The notes: generated by a model not told the origin, from the sequence alone. Counted from the stretch's first letter, positions 21,201 to 32,008 are shown. The stretch is 64,000 nucleotides of DNA from Blastomussa wellsi (GCA_947652115.1 OX393573.1:2241769-2305768), one strand, 5' to 3'. A program made the numbers and translations.

Positions 21201-24200
21201 GTGATTCTCAATTGAGTAAAACAATTACAACCAAATTCAAAATGATTCCTTTGGCCAACTGCAAAGAATGAAAACAGTCTAGTGAACAATAAATACGCAA
21301 ATACAATATGTATGTAGTTGACACAAAGTGCCGAAAATGTGTGCAGGCAATCCACGGTCAGTTTTGGTTTCACTTCTCGTTGGTTAAGAAAGTGGTGTGA
21401 CATTTTAAACAAAATATCACAAAGAACAGTAATGCAAAACCAAAGAAAAGTTGAATTACTTCTGACACTCAAAGGAAAATCACTCTAAATTCACAGGTAA
21501 AGTTGTTATAGCCAGTACCCATTTATATAGCTGCGTTGTGAAAGGCACTACAAGACAACACAATCACGTGTGCTGCCAGGACTCGAAATCAGAACTGCTC
21601 TAGTCCACCATGCTGACCATTAGTTCACTGCGCCTTCAATACTTCCAGTTGTAACTGCACTAAAGGAGTTTTGGTAACTTTAGTCGGGATGTAACATGAT
21701 GAGACAATTATAGCTTAAGTACCGGTACGTGTACTTATTAAGAAACTTTACCAGATAAGTGAAATATCTTGAACAGTTGAACATTTCTAGTTGAATGCAT
21801 CATTTCCAAACAGAAAAATTAATATGATTCCATTCTCATACGTGCATTACTGTATATCTACCACTACCAAACATTAATTTTGTTCTCTTATAAATTACCC
21901 CTCTTAATCCAGAAGCTACATCACCAGCAATGCAGATGTATTTTATTTTCATCGTCACTAGCTTCTCCTCTATAGCCTTGCGTACAAGGCGATGACGGAA
22001 AAACACAATGAACTTGCCCTCCATTCCTTGTGCCAAATCCTCAATGTATTTGAGAACAGGACCGATCTATGGGCAAAGAAGCATAGTACTTATTTGGCTA
22101 TAGCTTTAAAATTAATTTTCCAGACCCAAAAGTTACATTTTTATGTGGCTAAATACCATTTAGGCAAAGTTAAACTCGAGCGAAGCCGGTCAGAGGTCTT
22201 TGCGTTTGCAGTACGTGACCTTCAGGGCGGCCCTTGGGGGTTTTGCAGGGCTGTTTTTGTGTCATGGCTAGTGTTGCATTTGCATTGTCGCTTTGCTTGC
22301 TGATCGTATCGGATCATCACAATAAGTGCTTGCTGATCGTCTGGGATCATCTTTGCTGATAGCTGCAGATTCTCGCTCCCTCTCCACCCTCCCTATTGAG
22401 TGATGCGCAGGATCGTAAGTGTTCTTGTCTCGTAAATATTATCCTAGGTAAGTATCTCCACTGAATTTTTTATCAGTGTGATGGTGTCGGTTAGTGGGCT
22501 GCTCGAGGGGTGGTTCCCGCTTCCAGGGTTGCCATGGATACCTCCTCTCTGCTGCTTGCTTTTGGCCCCCACTATGCACCAGCTCCCAAGCTCATCATTA
22601 GGGATGAGTTTAATTTGAAAATTAATTAATAACCTTATGATTATATGAACTTTACAGCACAAGACAGCTCACCTTTACTAGTCCAGTATACTGATACAGT
22701 AAGGTCGATAGTCGATTCATTTCCTGCAGGGGTGACTTGATAGTAAGGTCATCAAACTCAGCATCACCTCTAATAATGGCTGAGCATTTCTTAAAGTCTT
22801 TCATTGTCTGTTGCAGTTGCTAAGTTCCAACAAAAAAAGAAAAAGCAATTATAATATTGTTATTCATTACCATTACAATTTCCTCACAACTGATTCGTGC
22901 ATAAACTGCTGTAATTAATTAATTAATTAATCTGCAAAGTTGTAATCAGACAGTGTAATCGGACAGTTGGCTGTAATCGGACACCTGTAATTGACAGTTA
23001 CATAAGCCAATCATTTTAAGTCCTGTCAGCTAAATCCACCAATCACCACATTGATTACAATCACTTAATAGCAACAAAAACTTGCCCTTCACAGCTGGGG
23101 CTTTTCCAAAATGACTCAAACTATTCTCTGTATATTTTTCGGAAATTGTAATTATCATATTTTAAGAATTGCTATTAAAAGCTTTTTTCAAGGAAAACTT
23201 TCTGTTTTCTTGGAAATTAAAATGGTTATAACAGGGCATTGTGTCGTCCAATTCTGTCAGTAATCATGTACTCGTGATTCACAAATCGGACTTGTATGAT
23301 TACAGACCGAATTGGACTCCATTCATTCCTATTACCATTATTAATAGGGGTCTTTGCAGATAATATTATATCTTTGTTTTGACAACAGGGTTGACAGTTA
23401 CTTGACTGTGTTAATTACATTGTCCGTGGATAGTTTGAAGCAGTGCTTGCATTTCGTTATGGTGAAGGGACCATACTTGTAGTGTTTATCCCACTTTAAC
23501 AATAAGCAACAAGGAATAATTTTACCCCTTCATGGGTGAAATGTTACTCCTTCACAGGGTTACTCCCAGCCGGGTACTTTTTGTTATCCATCAAGCTTTT
23601 AAGACACCTGGGCAGCTGGGGTTTCGATAACAGCCAGTTACCGGTGGTCTAACACCACTTATAATGCCTCTCATTGCCGTCTTCGTCGTGCCCAGAGTGC
23701 TGGAAATGCATTTCCGAGCTTCCAGATTTCAAACTTTTATGAAGAAGCATGCCCCCAGACCCCCTAGGGGAAAAGGGGGGTTACGCCCCCCTTCTGTCGT
23801 CATAACCACCCACTCTACTATATATCTGTAACCGCTTATTACAAAAATTATTGAAACCCCTGCTGGGTGGAGAGAGGCACTGCGAGTCAGAGTAATTATT
23901 TTCATTGTTTCCTCCCTTACCTTTTTGTATTCACTGGTAGAATCTGCGATATCAAAAGTCACTTTCTGTCTCCTCTTTGGTGGCAGCTGCGTCAAAACCT
24001 ATAAAAAGTTAATTCATCAATAGGTTTAAAAGTACCACTAAATAATGTACTTGTTTTCAAAAAATTCTGACGTGCAAAAATAAACTATATGTAGACCCAA
24101 TGAAATGCTTTATATATCTTGCATTATATTTTGAAGAAACCTTAATATGTACCTGTAAATCGTTTATGTTGCGTGGGTGGGAGGGGGGGCATACTGTACT

Positions 24201-27200
24201 GACATGTAACAATTAGACAAAATAACCAATCTTTCTACATTATTTTAATATACATGTATGCAGATATGTCTCTATAGTCTGACACAGGCTTCACAGAATG
24301 TTGTACGTGGTATAAATTAATATCATGATCTACATATGGCCCTTCAAGTTTAACTAACCTCTTTCTTGAGTCGTCGTATCATAACATGTGTCTTCAAAAG
24401 GCAGTAAAGTTCATTAAGGTTTGATGCACCACTGTGTTGAGAAAAATTAAACACAAGCATTGTATATAATTTGTTATTGCATCTTCAGATGTGTACACTG
24501 AAAAACATTGACGTATTTGCCTTAATATGTCAATCATTGGATGACAGGCTGCTCATTTGACTATTTTATATTGGACCATTGTGATTGACTACTAACCAGG
24601 AGTTACGAGTACAATACCAGTGTACAAATTTACAGACTTGTGCCTTATATAGGATAAGGGTCTGAGCAGCCAGACCCCCCAGTCCCTTCCTGAGGCTCTG
24701 TTGAGAAACACCTACCCCTACCTCACCCGAGCACTTACTCATTTCTAGATACTAATTTATCTTTGGGAAAGGAGATAGTAATCACCTTGTGTCATAATAA
24801 CGTTTTCCTCTGTAGTAAACATCCCGAGCATCGCAGTAGCGTCTAACGAATTTGTTGAAGGTGTCAAACTTCCCTGGACAAACAATGTCAAGCTGGAAAT
24901 ACAGCTGAAAATAAAAGAACTCTTTTTAAAGAACTCTTTTTAAAGAGTGCTTAAAAGCACTGAAGACCAGGTTTGAAATTATGTGTAAACTAGACGCATG
25001 ACTGCATGCACTCGGGCTGCTCTTTTTCACTGAAACTTGATTTTTATGTATAAATATAGATTAATTACAAAACCGCGATAACTCTGTGTCACCTTATGTA
25101 CAGCTATGAAAGTGTTTTATACCTACATGTATGTGACAAGATCGAATGGTTGCCTGTGAATTTGCATATTTATAGTAGTTTCCATATCATTTCTGGTTTG
25201 TAAAATTGAAATGCAGAGATAGTTGGAGCCTCTGACTTCCACTGACTTGGATTGAATAGACAATAAAATGTATTCTATGATTGCCCACCCCGGCAAAGTT
25301 ATAGCTTTGCACTTTATAATTTATAGCTTTGCACTTTATAATTTGAAGCTCGTGTATTTCAACTTTTGTTTATTGACATGTACACGGATCACTCATAAAT
25401 GTTCGCTCGTAAATTGATCTCTCGTAAGGCATGTGGACTGACCCGTTCCAAACATGCTCAACATCCTTTCGCGTGGGCCTACCGTGAATGGCGTGTTCGT
25501 TTCTATGTGATTTCAGCTCCCTTGAAGTCATGGAATCCGTGCTACAATAAACTTTCAAACAACTTCTGCTTTCCATGTGCTCAGCGATGTGCAGAGCGCT
25601 GAGCGACCGCTCACCTACTCGACGCATGCGCTTTAAAGCCCAGACTGCGATTTGTGACTGAACGTGGAAAAAGAAAATAATGCCGAAATTACAACTCGGC
25701 GAGCCCGAGTAAAAATGTAGCTACATGACTGTAAGAAACCCATTTTCTTTTAAATAATGTTTTAAACAAATCCCTTACCAAAGCACTTAACTAGCACCAT
25801 TTTGGAAAAATTGCTATTAAAATACCGGCAAGTACGGTAAAACACATCTCTTTTTGTGGTATGCTGGCTCACACAAAAACTTCCTCATTATCAAGAGAGA
25901 GCACCGTTATTACACTTAAAACATATTAAAATGAAACTGAAGATGCACATTTTGGCAAATTTTGTTTCTCCAGAAAAAAGCTTGACACTTAAATGCAGCT
26001 AAGCAAAACCTTCACAGTACCTGGTCCTTAACAAAACCACTGAGAACTGCATAGTTTAACTTGTAAGTAACTCATGATCATTGATCACTAGCTCAATTTC
26101 AGAACGGCAGAGAAATCAACAAACCTCCCTTGGTCTTGCAAGTGATGGCGTTCCACTTAGAAGAATGGCATGCTTAGCCTTCTTGGCAAGTTTATGAAGT
26201 CTCTGTGTGCGGGCTGCACATTTGGTCTTTAAATAATGTGATTCATCTATTATAACAATATTAAACTTGTGGCTTTCCAGTGCTTGCAGCAACAGTTTAG
26301 AGGTCCCTTTGCTTAACAGGCCATATCCAACAATGTGAATCAGGGCTTTACAAAGATTACTAAAAATCAAGTCAAGGCAGACACCTTCAGTTGTTACGAA
26401 CAGAAAACAAAATATGACTGGCCAGCCAGCATGATTCTCAGAGAGTAATTCCATTTCCCAAGTCAGCTCTGATTATTTGATTTTGGGAAGAAGTATAAAA
26501 AACATTTGCCCTTTCCTCCCCCCTCCGCTCCCCAATTTTTCTATCTCACTCCCAGTTCCCTAAGAAGCACTATCCTCCCTCACCCCAGCCTCAACATTTT
26601 ACCCAATCAATAGGGGAGGGAAGGATAGGGGACAGTATTGTGTGGTCGCTGAGGACGTTGCCACCTGCCAAATTGCAGGCAAGGGTAGGATGTTTCCCTG
26701 AAAGTTGAAAAATGAGTGTTTCATTCTTTTTAGTATACCCATTTAGATGCATGCCAGCATTACACATTTCTGACTATCATTGTATTACATTGGACTAAAC
26801 AAAATAATAACTAGCAAGAAACTCGTTCAACTGTTACTGATTTATTATGTTTTTAAAATCTGACCACCGATAGGCCATAGGGTAGGCCATGGCCTACATC
26901 ATGGCCTACCCGACGTTTTGTCCACACCTAACTTCAGCAGTACCCATTTGCACACACATGGGCGGAGAGAGCCAAAATGGCAGACAGTAAGGTATGTTAC
27001 CTGCCGAGAGCACAATGCAGTACCCAGCCAGGGTTGGACCATCATTTCAGGGTCCAGCACACTAACCGTCATATAAAGCAGTACTGACCTGATATCACTG
27101 CCAGATCTAATCAAGTTTAAATTGTGTGGTTCCACTTCAGGTAGCCATTTCTCAATCTCATCGATCCAAGAGAACTTGACAGAAGAAGGTGCTACAATCA

Positions 27201-28351
27201 ACAGCGGCCATACATCTTTGTAGTAATATGCAATGCTTATTGCTTGCAGGGTTTTTCCAAGTCCCATCTAGGAGTGAGAAAAAAATATAATTAAAATAGT
27301 TTTACAACCTGAGTGTCACTGGCCAAGAATGTACATGTACTCTTACTTCTCAAAACAAATATACTTAAAGAATGTATACACAAGTGCAACAAATGACTTT
27401 TAGACAGAAAAGGTATTAGCATGAATTAAAATTTAATTGTAATATTCAGCTAATTTTTAATATTTTAGCTAATCATTTTATGTATTCAAAGGTAACCGAC
27501 GACAATCTCAATGTTGGCTCCTGTAAAAAATATCTAATTGCCATAACCATTCATCAGTAGGATGCCTAAAATGCTTGTAATTCCACAATTGGTTTTGGCT
27601 CCATTGTCGTGGTTCAGTTTAAACTTTTTTCTTCCTTTTCTGGTGTATGGTTATAAAACAAAAGCAACAAGAACGCTTTCCGCCCTCATGGAGTGTTCAT
27701 TATGATAATATAATGCACCTATCAATGTTAAGCCTGAGGGAGGGGGGGGGTCGGGCTACCCACGGGACTTTGACAGTGAGGTTTGTCCCCAGGGTGGGAT
27801 TTTGATCGGGAATTTTGACATGGCCGCCATTTTTAATAGTGGAGAAGTGGAAGATTTGATACTTTTGACAAATTATGTTGTCATGGGAGTGGGGAATTCT
27901 TTTCAAAAAATGTCAAAATCCCCACCCCAAGCCCGACCCCCCTCCCTCGGGCTTAACATTGATACAGTACGTGCATACCAGATTGTATCTGATTGTTCAA
28001 CGGTAATACCGGTAATTGAACACAACATTTCAAACATTCATGTTACCTCGTCTCCGATCAAACATCTGGATCATCGCGGAACACCATATACATTTCGTCA
28101 AACGAGTGCAGGAAATAATAAAAAGGATTAGATGAACAATCAATAGCATATGAATGAAGCGTCATGGCCGACTTGCGCCAAGTCAAAACATTGGTAATTT
28201 CGCAAACACTACGAAGGTTTCGGGAGTTATGATAATTGCGTTACCTTCCTTGCTTCCTAATTCCAAACTTGACACCTTCTTTTTGAAAATCGAGCAAAGC
28301 CTTTCTTAGCGGACGAGGCAAGAAGTTCAAACTCATCGAAGAAGCAGCCAT
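9315..28351 (-). CDS. ZRANB3: ZRANB3: SNF2 annealing helicase and structure-specific endonuclease (21 exons)
   Basis: Exons joined in phase: 28351-28245, 28065-28047, 27267-27089, 26359-26125, 24904-24786, 24431-24359, 23998-23921, 22819-22673, 22066-21899, 20946-20875, 20383-20204, 19573-19418, 19009-18754, 18205-14916, 14520-14390, 13619-13535, 13270-13229, 12712-12520 (start provisional), 11689-11460, 10756-10547, 9509-9315. About 2054 residues against 1079 in human. Domain order matches ZRANB3: SNF2 helicase, PIP box, NZF fingers, HNH nuclease. The known role is PCNA/K63-ubiquitin-guided fork reversal and cleavage of branched DNA in the nucleus. All junctions are GT-AG and all phases agree, so the identity is firm. 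The weak points are the acceptor of the 12.5-kb exon and the lack of transcript evidence. Confidence 0.95.
9563..9865 (+). mobile_element. tRNA-derived SINE with 13-bp target duplication
   Basis: The head has a Pol III box A (tggcctaatggttagtgcg) and box B (ggttcgagtcctgg). The body follows with ttgggcaagacactttac and acccaggtgtacaaatgggt, and the tail is a short cttacctacctta repeat. The element is bracketed by the direct repeat cacatcttcgaag at 9550-9562 and 9866-9878, a typical LINE-mediated target-site duplication. It lies in the last intron of ZRANB3 in the opposite orientation. The perfect duplication suggests recent insertion. Confidence 0.9.
10925..11200 (+). repeat. Interspersed repeat, copy A (second copy near 21.2 kb)
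   Basis: Shares a chain of matching blocks with 21200-21486: gaacaat/gaaccaat after cagtctagt, ggtttcactyc.ttggttaa, aagtggyg, then agtaatgcaaaaccaaagaaa and gaattactt. Order and spacing are kept with many substitutions, so these are old copies of one dispersed family. No coding potential was seen. It lies in a ZRANB3 intron. Confidence 0.65.
11805..12036. repeat. Foldback pair of SINE-like arms around a tRNA-Thr-like sequence
   Basis: Left arm 11805-11868 (tacggtttatatgcaaatgc...) is the inverse of the right arm ending at 12036 (...tgcatttgcatataaaccgta). The right arm has about 15 extra bases (tgaaattttcttttcag). Between them lies an unpaired segment with a tRNA-like fold. The structure could be two SINE copies inserted head to head or one hairpin element. 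It lies in a ZRANB3 intron. Confidence 0.75.
11900..11973 (+). repeat. tRNA-Thr(GGT)-like SINE head or tRNA pseudogene
   Basis: 74 nt. The acceptor stem GGCTTTG/CAAAGCC pairs fully. The D arm is gctcagttcgtagagc, the anticodon loop CCGGTAA places GGT at the anticodon, and the T loop is TTCGAAT. The anticodon stem has a mismatch and the T stem pairs poorly, so it is unlikely to be a functional tRNA. Its place inside a foldback repeat supports a SINE head. Confidence 0.6.
12189..12346 (-). mobile_element. Short Penelope-like terminal repeat element, linear copy
   Basis: Read on minus: a ribozyme-like block (12346-12299), then a middle block (ggtggccaattgacattatc, cagttgataaaacc), then an end block (cccaccgacgcagcaccac ... 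cttaccccctcta). The same blocks recur at 46904-48014 and 58023-58160, in those copies with the 5' block inverted. Partial, inverted and tandem copies are typical of Penelope-like retroelements. No coding sequence is present. It lies in a ZRANB3 intron. Confidence 0.65.
12299..12346 (-). ncRNA. Hammerhead-ribozyme-like motif
   Basis: Minus strand, 48 nt. Helix I pairs GATTC and GCT on the 5' side with AGC and GAATC on the 3' side, leaving a 4-nt bulge. The core reads CCGACGA, then a small stem-loop (aGGGCTAACGCTC), then GAAAC, then GTC before the predicted cleavage point. This follows the type I hammerhead order CUGANGA / GAAA / UH, with U4 replaced by C and one extra A before stem II. The ultra-short palindromic stem III (ACGT) would need dimers. 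The U4 change makes this copy probably inactive. Proposed by inspection only. Confidence 0.45.
14596..14645 (-). repeat. Diverged relative of the hammerhead-like repeat
   Basis: Minus strand reads ctccgacgagggggcgaacccttgaaatgtcagctt in two blocks. The layout is again CCGACGA, a five-pair stem (GGGGG/CCCTT with CGAA loop), GAAAT and GTC. Stem II pairs better here than in the 12.3-kb copy, but helix I pairs poorly. It lies in the intron between ZRANB3 exons 14 and 15. Confidence 0.4.
14916..18205 (-). other. ZRANB3: ZRANB3 exon 14: 1096-codon disordered exon with two NZF zinc fingers
   Basis: A single 3290-nt exon, rich in Ser, Asp, Glu and Lys, with no membrane segments. Two RanBP2/NZF fingers are visible: WSCSACTFINDGQLLECSIC at about 16630-16700 and WSCSACTFLNMSQMIECSIC at about 16150-16220. 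Both have the four Cys ligands and the Thr-Phe pair that NZF domains use to bind ubiquitin. Human ZRANB3 has one such finger. The near identity of the two core sequences suggests an internal duplication. Low-complexity repeats of the type SVCM-DDS-DNFQ (around 16850-17060) also look tandemly duplicated. The exon explains most of the extra length of the protein. Confidence 0.92.
18485..18680 (+). repeat. Partial copy of a TTAA-flanked MITE
   Basis: Matches the right two thirds of the element at 46356-46707: shared strings include gcaaaacaataataaagagt, accgtaatggcggact-type, aacttcatgta and gagactgcgcagtac. The right terminus ggaaatggcct is followed by TTAA at 18681-18684. The left part does not match, so the copy is truncated or rearranged. 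It sits in the intron between ZRANB3 exons 13 and 14. Confidence 0.7.
18754..19009 (-). other. ZRANB3: ZRANB3 exon 13 with PIP box
   Basis: Encodes QRDLRSFFV about 12 residues into the exon, near residue 523 of the model. This fits the PCNA-interacting consensus Q-x-x-(I/L)-x-x-F-F and sits at nearly the same position as the human PIP box (about residue 519). It is followed by a Ser/Asn-rich linker and an acidic patch (VVDSDEDDFSAWDD). The exon ends in phase 1. Confidence 0.9.
19635..19905 (-). repeat. Interspersed repeat ending in ggagctacgtca, copy A
   Basis: Starts ggagctacgtcacgatattttgag, then gcgatgaaccaaa, taggaaacctaaaa, gaagaaaaaca, gcaaatgacg and gaaaaatttagg. The same chain occurs in reverse orientation at 44965-45352, where a foldback element splits it. 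The end motif tgacgtagctcctttaaac also occurs alone at 10063-10081 and 33161-33179. It lies in the intron between ZRANB3 exons 11 and 12. Confidence 0.7.
21200..21486 (+). repeat. Interspersed repeat, copy B (partner of 10925-11200)
   Basis: Same block order as the copy at 10.9 kb, including agtaatgcaaaaccaaagaaa. It lies in the intron between ZRANB3 exons 9 and 10. Confidence 0.65.
27720..27964. repeat. Foldback element (MITE) with G-rich arms
   Basis: tatcaatgttaagcctgagg at the left and its near inverse ending cttaacattgata at the right, each followed inward by a G8/C-rich run and tcgggct. A weaker second inverted pair lies further in (ccagggtgggattttga / tcaaaatccccaccc). Total about 245 bp, in the intron between ZRANB3 exons 2 and 3. 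The open frames across it are by-products of the palindrome. Confidence 0.8.
28047..28065 (-). other. ZRANB3: ZRANB3 19-nt microexon upstream of Walker A
   Basis: Exon 1 ends in phase 2 (...GGA AG) and exon 3 starts in phase 0 at ATG GGA CTT. The missing 1 + 18 bases are found at 28065-28047: gatccag|A TGT TTG ATC GGA GAC GAG|gtaac. This encodes the end of Arg plus C-L-I-G-D-E and restores RCLIGDEMGLGKT, equivalent to human RCMVADEMGLGKT. Length, phase and both splice sites fit. Confidence 0.88.
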
Positions 28352-29286
28352 TTACAATCTTCCCGCCATAAACATGGCTGACTTGCCAGAAGGCATCTCG
28401 GGAAAAATAATATCATCGGGATTGCGTGACGATGGTACGTGACGTTCTTCCCTCTTAGCCGGCTGGGCCTGTGCACGAGGAACAAGGGGCTATGGGGACA
28501 CATGATTTGATTCGCTGAAATCAAACAAAGGGAGTCCAATCACATTAGCCTGCAAAGCAGGCGGTTTTTGCGTGGGGAATGCTTCGAAAACAGCGATCAC
28601 GAAAGAGCGGCCGCCATTTTGTGCCGATTTGCGTCTCCCTCTCGGAATTGCGAACGGGATAAAGCACATCATTGGCAGTATATTAATACTATAATAGGGC
28701 ACAACTGATCTTATAGCAGTAATAGAGATAGTGCCAGTCGCAAAGGTTCGATGCAAATAGAGGCAATTTTCATTCAGGTTTTGGAAACGCGCGCGTACAG
28801 ACAACGAATTTAACTACGCGTCTAATTGTATGCACTGAAGCAGGAACACAAGAAAACCTTAGCCAATAATTATCTGCTTAAAACGAAAAGCAAAAGCAAT
28901 TAACGATGACAGCGTACTATAAAACGTATGGTATTCACACTGGACGCAGCAAAGGCAACTTTAAGGTCGTCTAGCTTTCGTCGTGATTGGCTCGTTTTGA
29001 GCATGCCCATGTCAGTTATCCCGGATTCTCTCCACTTGGATTCAGACACTATATAGGGCGCGCTGAATGGAGCGTTTGGGACTGGACTAACTTTTCATCA
29101 TCTTTCGAAGAACTGCCCGTAAGAGAAGGCATTAATTTCGGACATGCAATACTGGCAATTGAAATTTCACTATTGTTCAATTAAAAACGTTGGAGTTGTT
29201 AGATGGATTTAATAGGTGCGCCCATTGGTTCTTTCTTGGTCACGTGACAAAGAGTAAGTTCAAACACTATCCCGCGGAAGACAATT
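28352..29286. other. Upstream region of ZRANB3
   Basis: Contains the untranslated leader and promoter area of ZRANB3 on the minus strand; no TATA box is evident. A 315-base frame on minus (28490-28804) has the look of dispersed coral repeat sequence rather than a gene. No other feature was recognised. Confidence 0.4.
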
Positions 29287-29292
29287 TAGCTA

Positions 29293-29597
29293 CAGGGTTG
29301 CCATGGTCAGGGAACAACAAAATTTTTTCAAGGTCAGGGAAACGTCAAGGAGTTTTGTAAAAGGTCAGGGAAAATGCTAAATATTTGGCAAAGTCAGTGA
29401 AAATTAAAGTCAGGGAATTTTATTTCTTTCAGTAAAACATGGTGCAATACGATTGATTTTGATACTGTTTGAGCGGCATGTACAGAAGCAGTAGATTTTT
29501 TTTTAATTTTATTTATCTAATCTAAGGTCAGGGAAAATTGTTCACAGGTTAGTGAAAAGTCAGGGAACGTTTTAGTTTCTGATAAGTGACAACCCTG
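29293..29597. mobile_element. Non-autonomous DNA element with CAGGGTTG ends and internal gtcaggga repeats
   Basis: Starts CAGGGTTGCCA and ends TGACAACCCTG (imperfect inverted termini). It is flanked by the 5-bp direct repeat agcta at 29288-29292 and 29598-29602. Inside, the string gtcagggaa or close variants occurs about eight times, spaced 15-40 bp. CAGGG termini are common in hAT-like elements, but these normally make 8-bp duplications, so the superfamily is open. Confidence 0.7.
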
Positions 29598-31054
29598 AGC
29601 TACTTGCTGTAATGGTCCGTAATGTTTGGTTTCCCTCAAAACTCCTCTATGTTGGAAGCATCTATGACATCTATCAGTTATAAAAAAAAGTCGTGTTTGC
29701 ATTTTAATAACTTTTGATCCATTCTTAAAGTTTATATCTTGTGAATTCGTTCATTTTCTAAAATGGTTGTGCCCTAATTAAATTGTCGAACGAAATAGCC
29801 TCGACAAACTCTAATGTCGTCTAATGTTTAGCATTAAATTGACCAGTGGAAATGGTTTGAATGTCCAGCTCTCGGTTCAGCAAGAAGTAGTTTCAAGTTG
29901 CGGGACCTCCTGACGGCGAGTTACAAGTGAGTCGCGCCGCTATACCGAACATCCAATCGGAAAACACCCGTAAATTAATTAAGACAGTCCATGCACGCCT
30001 TTTGATATAAGTTTAATGTACGAAAAACTTGGTGAGCTTAAGTAAGGTGAAATTTGAACTAATCGGATGTTCATTTGATACTGCAAATGCGATGGAGATA
30101 GCGCCCCATACAAAATAAGTTCGCAATTTGTTTTTGGCTACGCCGATCGAGTAGAATAAAATAAGTCTTTGGCCGCAAGTGGCTTTTGAATATTCTTTGC
30201 TGAAGTGTTGAACAGAGAAATTTAAAATGCGATTTAAGTTTCCGTATTCGGCACAGGTGAAAGTTTAGAAAATGAACACAAAGACCTCTTTCGATAAGAT
30301 CCGGTTATGCACGAAAGAAAATTTGAATAAAGCCGAGTTTGCCAGTGTTCAGTGCTGAACACAATTTTTTTCCTTCCTGACGAGAGTGAGGCCGGTGAAG
30401 TCTTGACGTGTGTTTTCTTTTTCGCCTTCGCAGTCAACCAGGTAATACCCGGGACCTTGGTATATTTTGGAATTGACCAGAACGGAAATTCTAAAGTGGA
30501 ATAGTTGAGGTATTTATAATTACGTACCTTTAAGTAAATGTTTTGAATTCGTTTTAAAGTTGCGTTCGACACTGAATTTTGTTTGTTTTGGGAGTATTAA
30601 GCATCTTTTTAATAAGTCGCTTTTCGTTTCTATTTCATGCAATAATAAATTAAGTCGGGGAGTTTTTGTTGAGGATTAACGTTTAAATCTCGCTCCCAAA
30701 GTTTGGTCTTGTCTTCTGGGGTAAAACCAAGTTTGTACACAGACTGTAATGTTCATAAGTCTTATCTCAGCGGTGATAAATTGCTTCAGGGAAAAGCTAT
30801 TTATTTTTTCTTATAGTTCCTGATATAAGAACGGCCTTGTTTTCTTCATTGCGCTAGAGAATTGTTTTCCAAAACACAGCGAAGAAGAGCTTGGTGACTT
30901 GGCAACCAATAATTTCAACAAAGACACCGACTTCCAACTTCGCTGATCCGAAGGTGAAGATCCACCTGAAGTGGAATCTGACGAAAGTAAAACAACTTCA
31001 AATACTTGAAACTTTACAGCGTAATCTTACCAAGAACAGATTTTGGCAACAGTG

Positions 31055-32008
31055 ATGACGATCGGAAACATTTCGAACGTCAGTGAACGCCACAGCTGTT
31101 CCTGGCCATTGCATCCAGGAAGGACATTATGCTCTGAACCAAACAGTGTATTCCTTCCACTGCTCGTCCTTCAGGTGGTCCTAAACTGCGTCCTATCCGT
31201 GGTCTCCGTCACGGGGAATGCTTTGTGGATCGCAGCGTACACCAAGACTCCTTCACTTCAGACACCGCTAAACATGTGCCTGCTCAGTTTGGCTTCCGTG
31301 GGTCTCTTCAATGGCGCCGTGATGCAGCCCTTGCTGATATCCGATGCCATCTTCTTCCTGGCTTGCCCTTCGACGACGTGCTCTTTGGAGCATATCGTTA
31401 CTGGTATAGTCACTCTTGTCGCTGATAGTACTCTCCAAAACATTGCTGTAATCTGTATCGACCGCTACATAGCCATTCTTCACGGTGCAAAATATTGCCA
31501 ATTGGTCACGAAAAAGCGCATCGTTATTGCCTTCTGTACGTACGCGCTCTTTCGGGTGTTCTTGAGTATCTGTGTGTTTACCGGAATTATCGATTATGCC
31601 GCTCTGGTTATTGCCTCAATAGTTTTTAGCACTGCTATCGTATGTTTTACTTGTGTGAGAATTTTCCTTCGGATTCGTCGCCTAGGAAGTGTTGCCGTTG
31701 GACCTGGAAACCCGGAAGAAGAGAGAAGGAAGGCCCATGAGAGAAAAATAACCAAAACCGTTGGTTGGATTGTTGCTATTTTCGCAGCGTGTTTTGTCCC
31801 CGCATTGGGATATTTCTTCGCCAATAAATCAACCATCGTACACTCCGGACTTCACGCCATACTTTGGCGTTATATTGAAACTATCATGATGTTGGACGCT
31901 GTATTTAATTTTACTGTCTATTTTGTGCGGCATAGAGAAAAGAGAGTTGCTGTTCGTAAAGTTATAGTCGATGCTTGTGTCGCCATTAAGAGTTGTAATT
32001 GCCATTAG
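31055..32008 (+). CDS. Atypical rhodopsin-class G-protein-coupled receptor, intronless
   Basis: 317 residues from ATG 31055 (an upstream in-frame TTG gives four more). Seven hydrophobic segments are visible. TM1 has GNALW and TM3 ends in DRYIAI, so it belongs to class A. Two usual landmarks are changed: TM2 reads [11 protein letters not shown] with no Asp, and TM7 reads NFTVY in place of NPxxY; TM6 has CFVP in place of CWxP. The second loop is very short. Intracellular loop 3 is basic and charged ([14 protein letters not shown]). One N-terminal sequon (NIS) is present. The lost sodium-site Asp suggests altered coupling or constitutive behaviour. Cnidarians have large lineage-specific sets of such receptors; no ligand can be assigned. 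Confidence 0.88.
   Translation: MTIGNISNVSERHSCSWPLHPGRTLCSEPNSVFLPLLVLQVVLNCVLSVVSVTGNALWIAAYTKTPSLQTPLNMCLLSLASVGLFNGAVMQPLLISDAIFFLACPSTTCSLEHIVTGIVTLVADSTLQNIAVICIDRYIAILHGAKYCQLVTKKRIVIAFCTYALFRVFLSICVFTGIIDYAALVIASIVFSTAIVCFTCVRIFLRIRRLGSVAVGPGNPEEERRKAHERKITKTVGWIVAIFAACFVPALGYFFANKSTIVHSGLHAILWRYIETIMMLDAVFNFTVYFVRHREKRVAVRKVIVDACVAIKSCNCH

Larger units (their letters stand above)
19418..28351 (-). other. ZRANB3: ZRANB3 exons 1-12: SNF2/HARP-type helicase core
   Basis: About 511 residues, the same length as the human helicase part. Visible motifs in order: GDE|MGLGKT (Walker A, split by an intron), LLIVAPSSV (Ia), IIDESHYLK (DEAH-like box II, DESH), LLSGTPSLARP (III), GASNLNELY, VMIRRLKKEVLTQLPPKRRQ, FIVFFRHRLV (IV), ALSIEAASFGITLTAA (V), and QAEDRAHRIGQ (VI arginine finger motif). 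All ATPase residues expected of an active enzyme are present. The last helicase exon ends in an acidic stretch (QDQEEDADDLEDF) leading to the PIP box. Confidence 0.95.

Noticed and set aside
27802..28131. 109-codon plus-strand frame
   Set aside because: Runs through a foldback element and antisense of the ZRANB3 microexon.
28490..28804. 104-codon minus-strand frame upstream of ZRANB3
   Set aside because: Looks like dispersed repeat sequence; no domain and no splice link to ZRANB3 exon 1.
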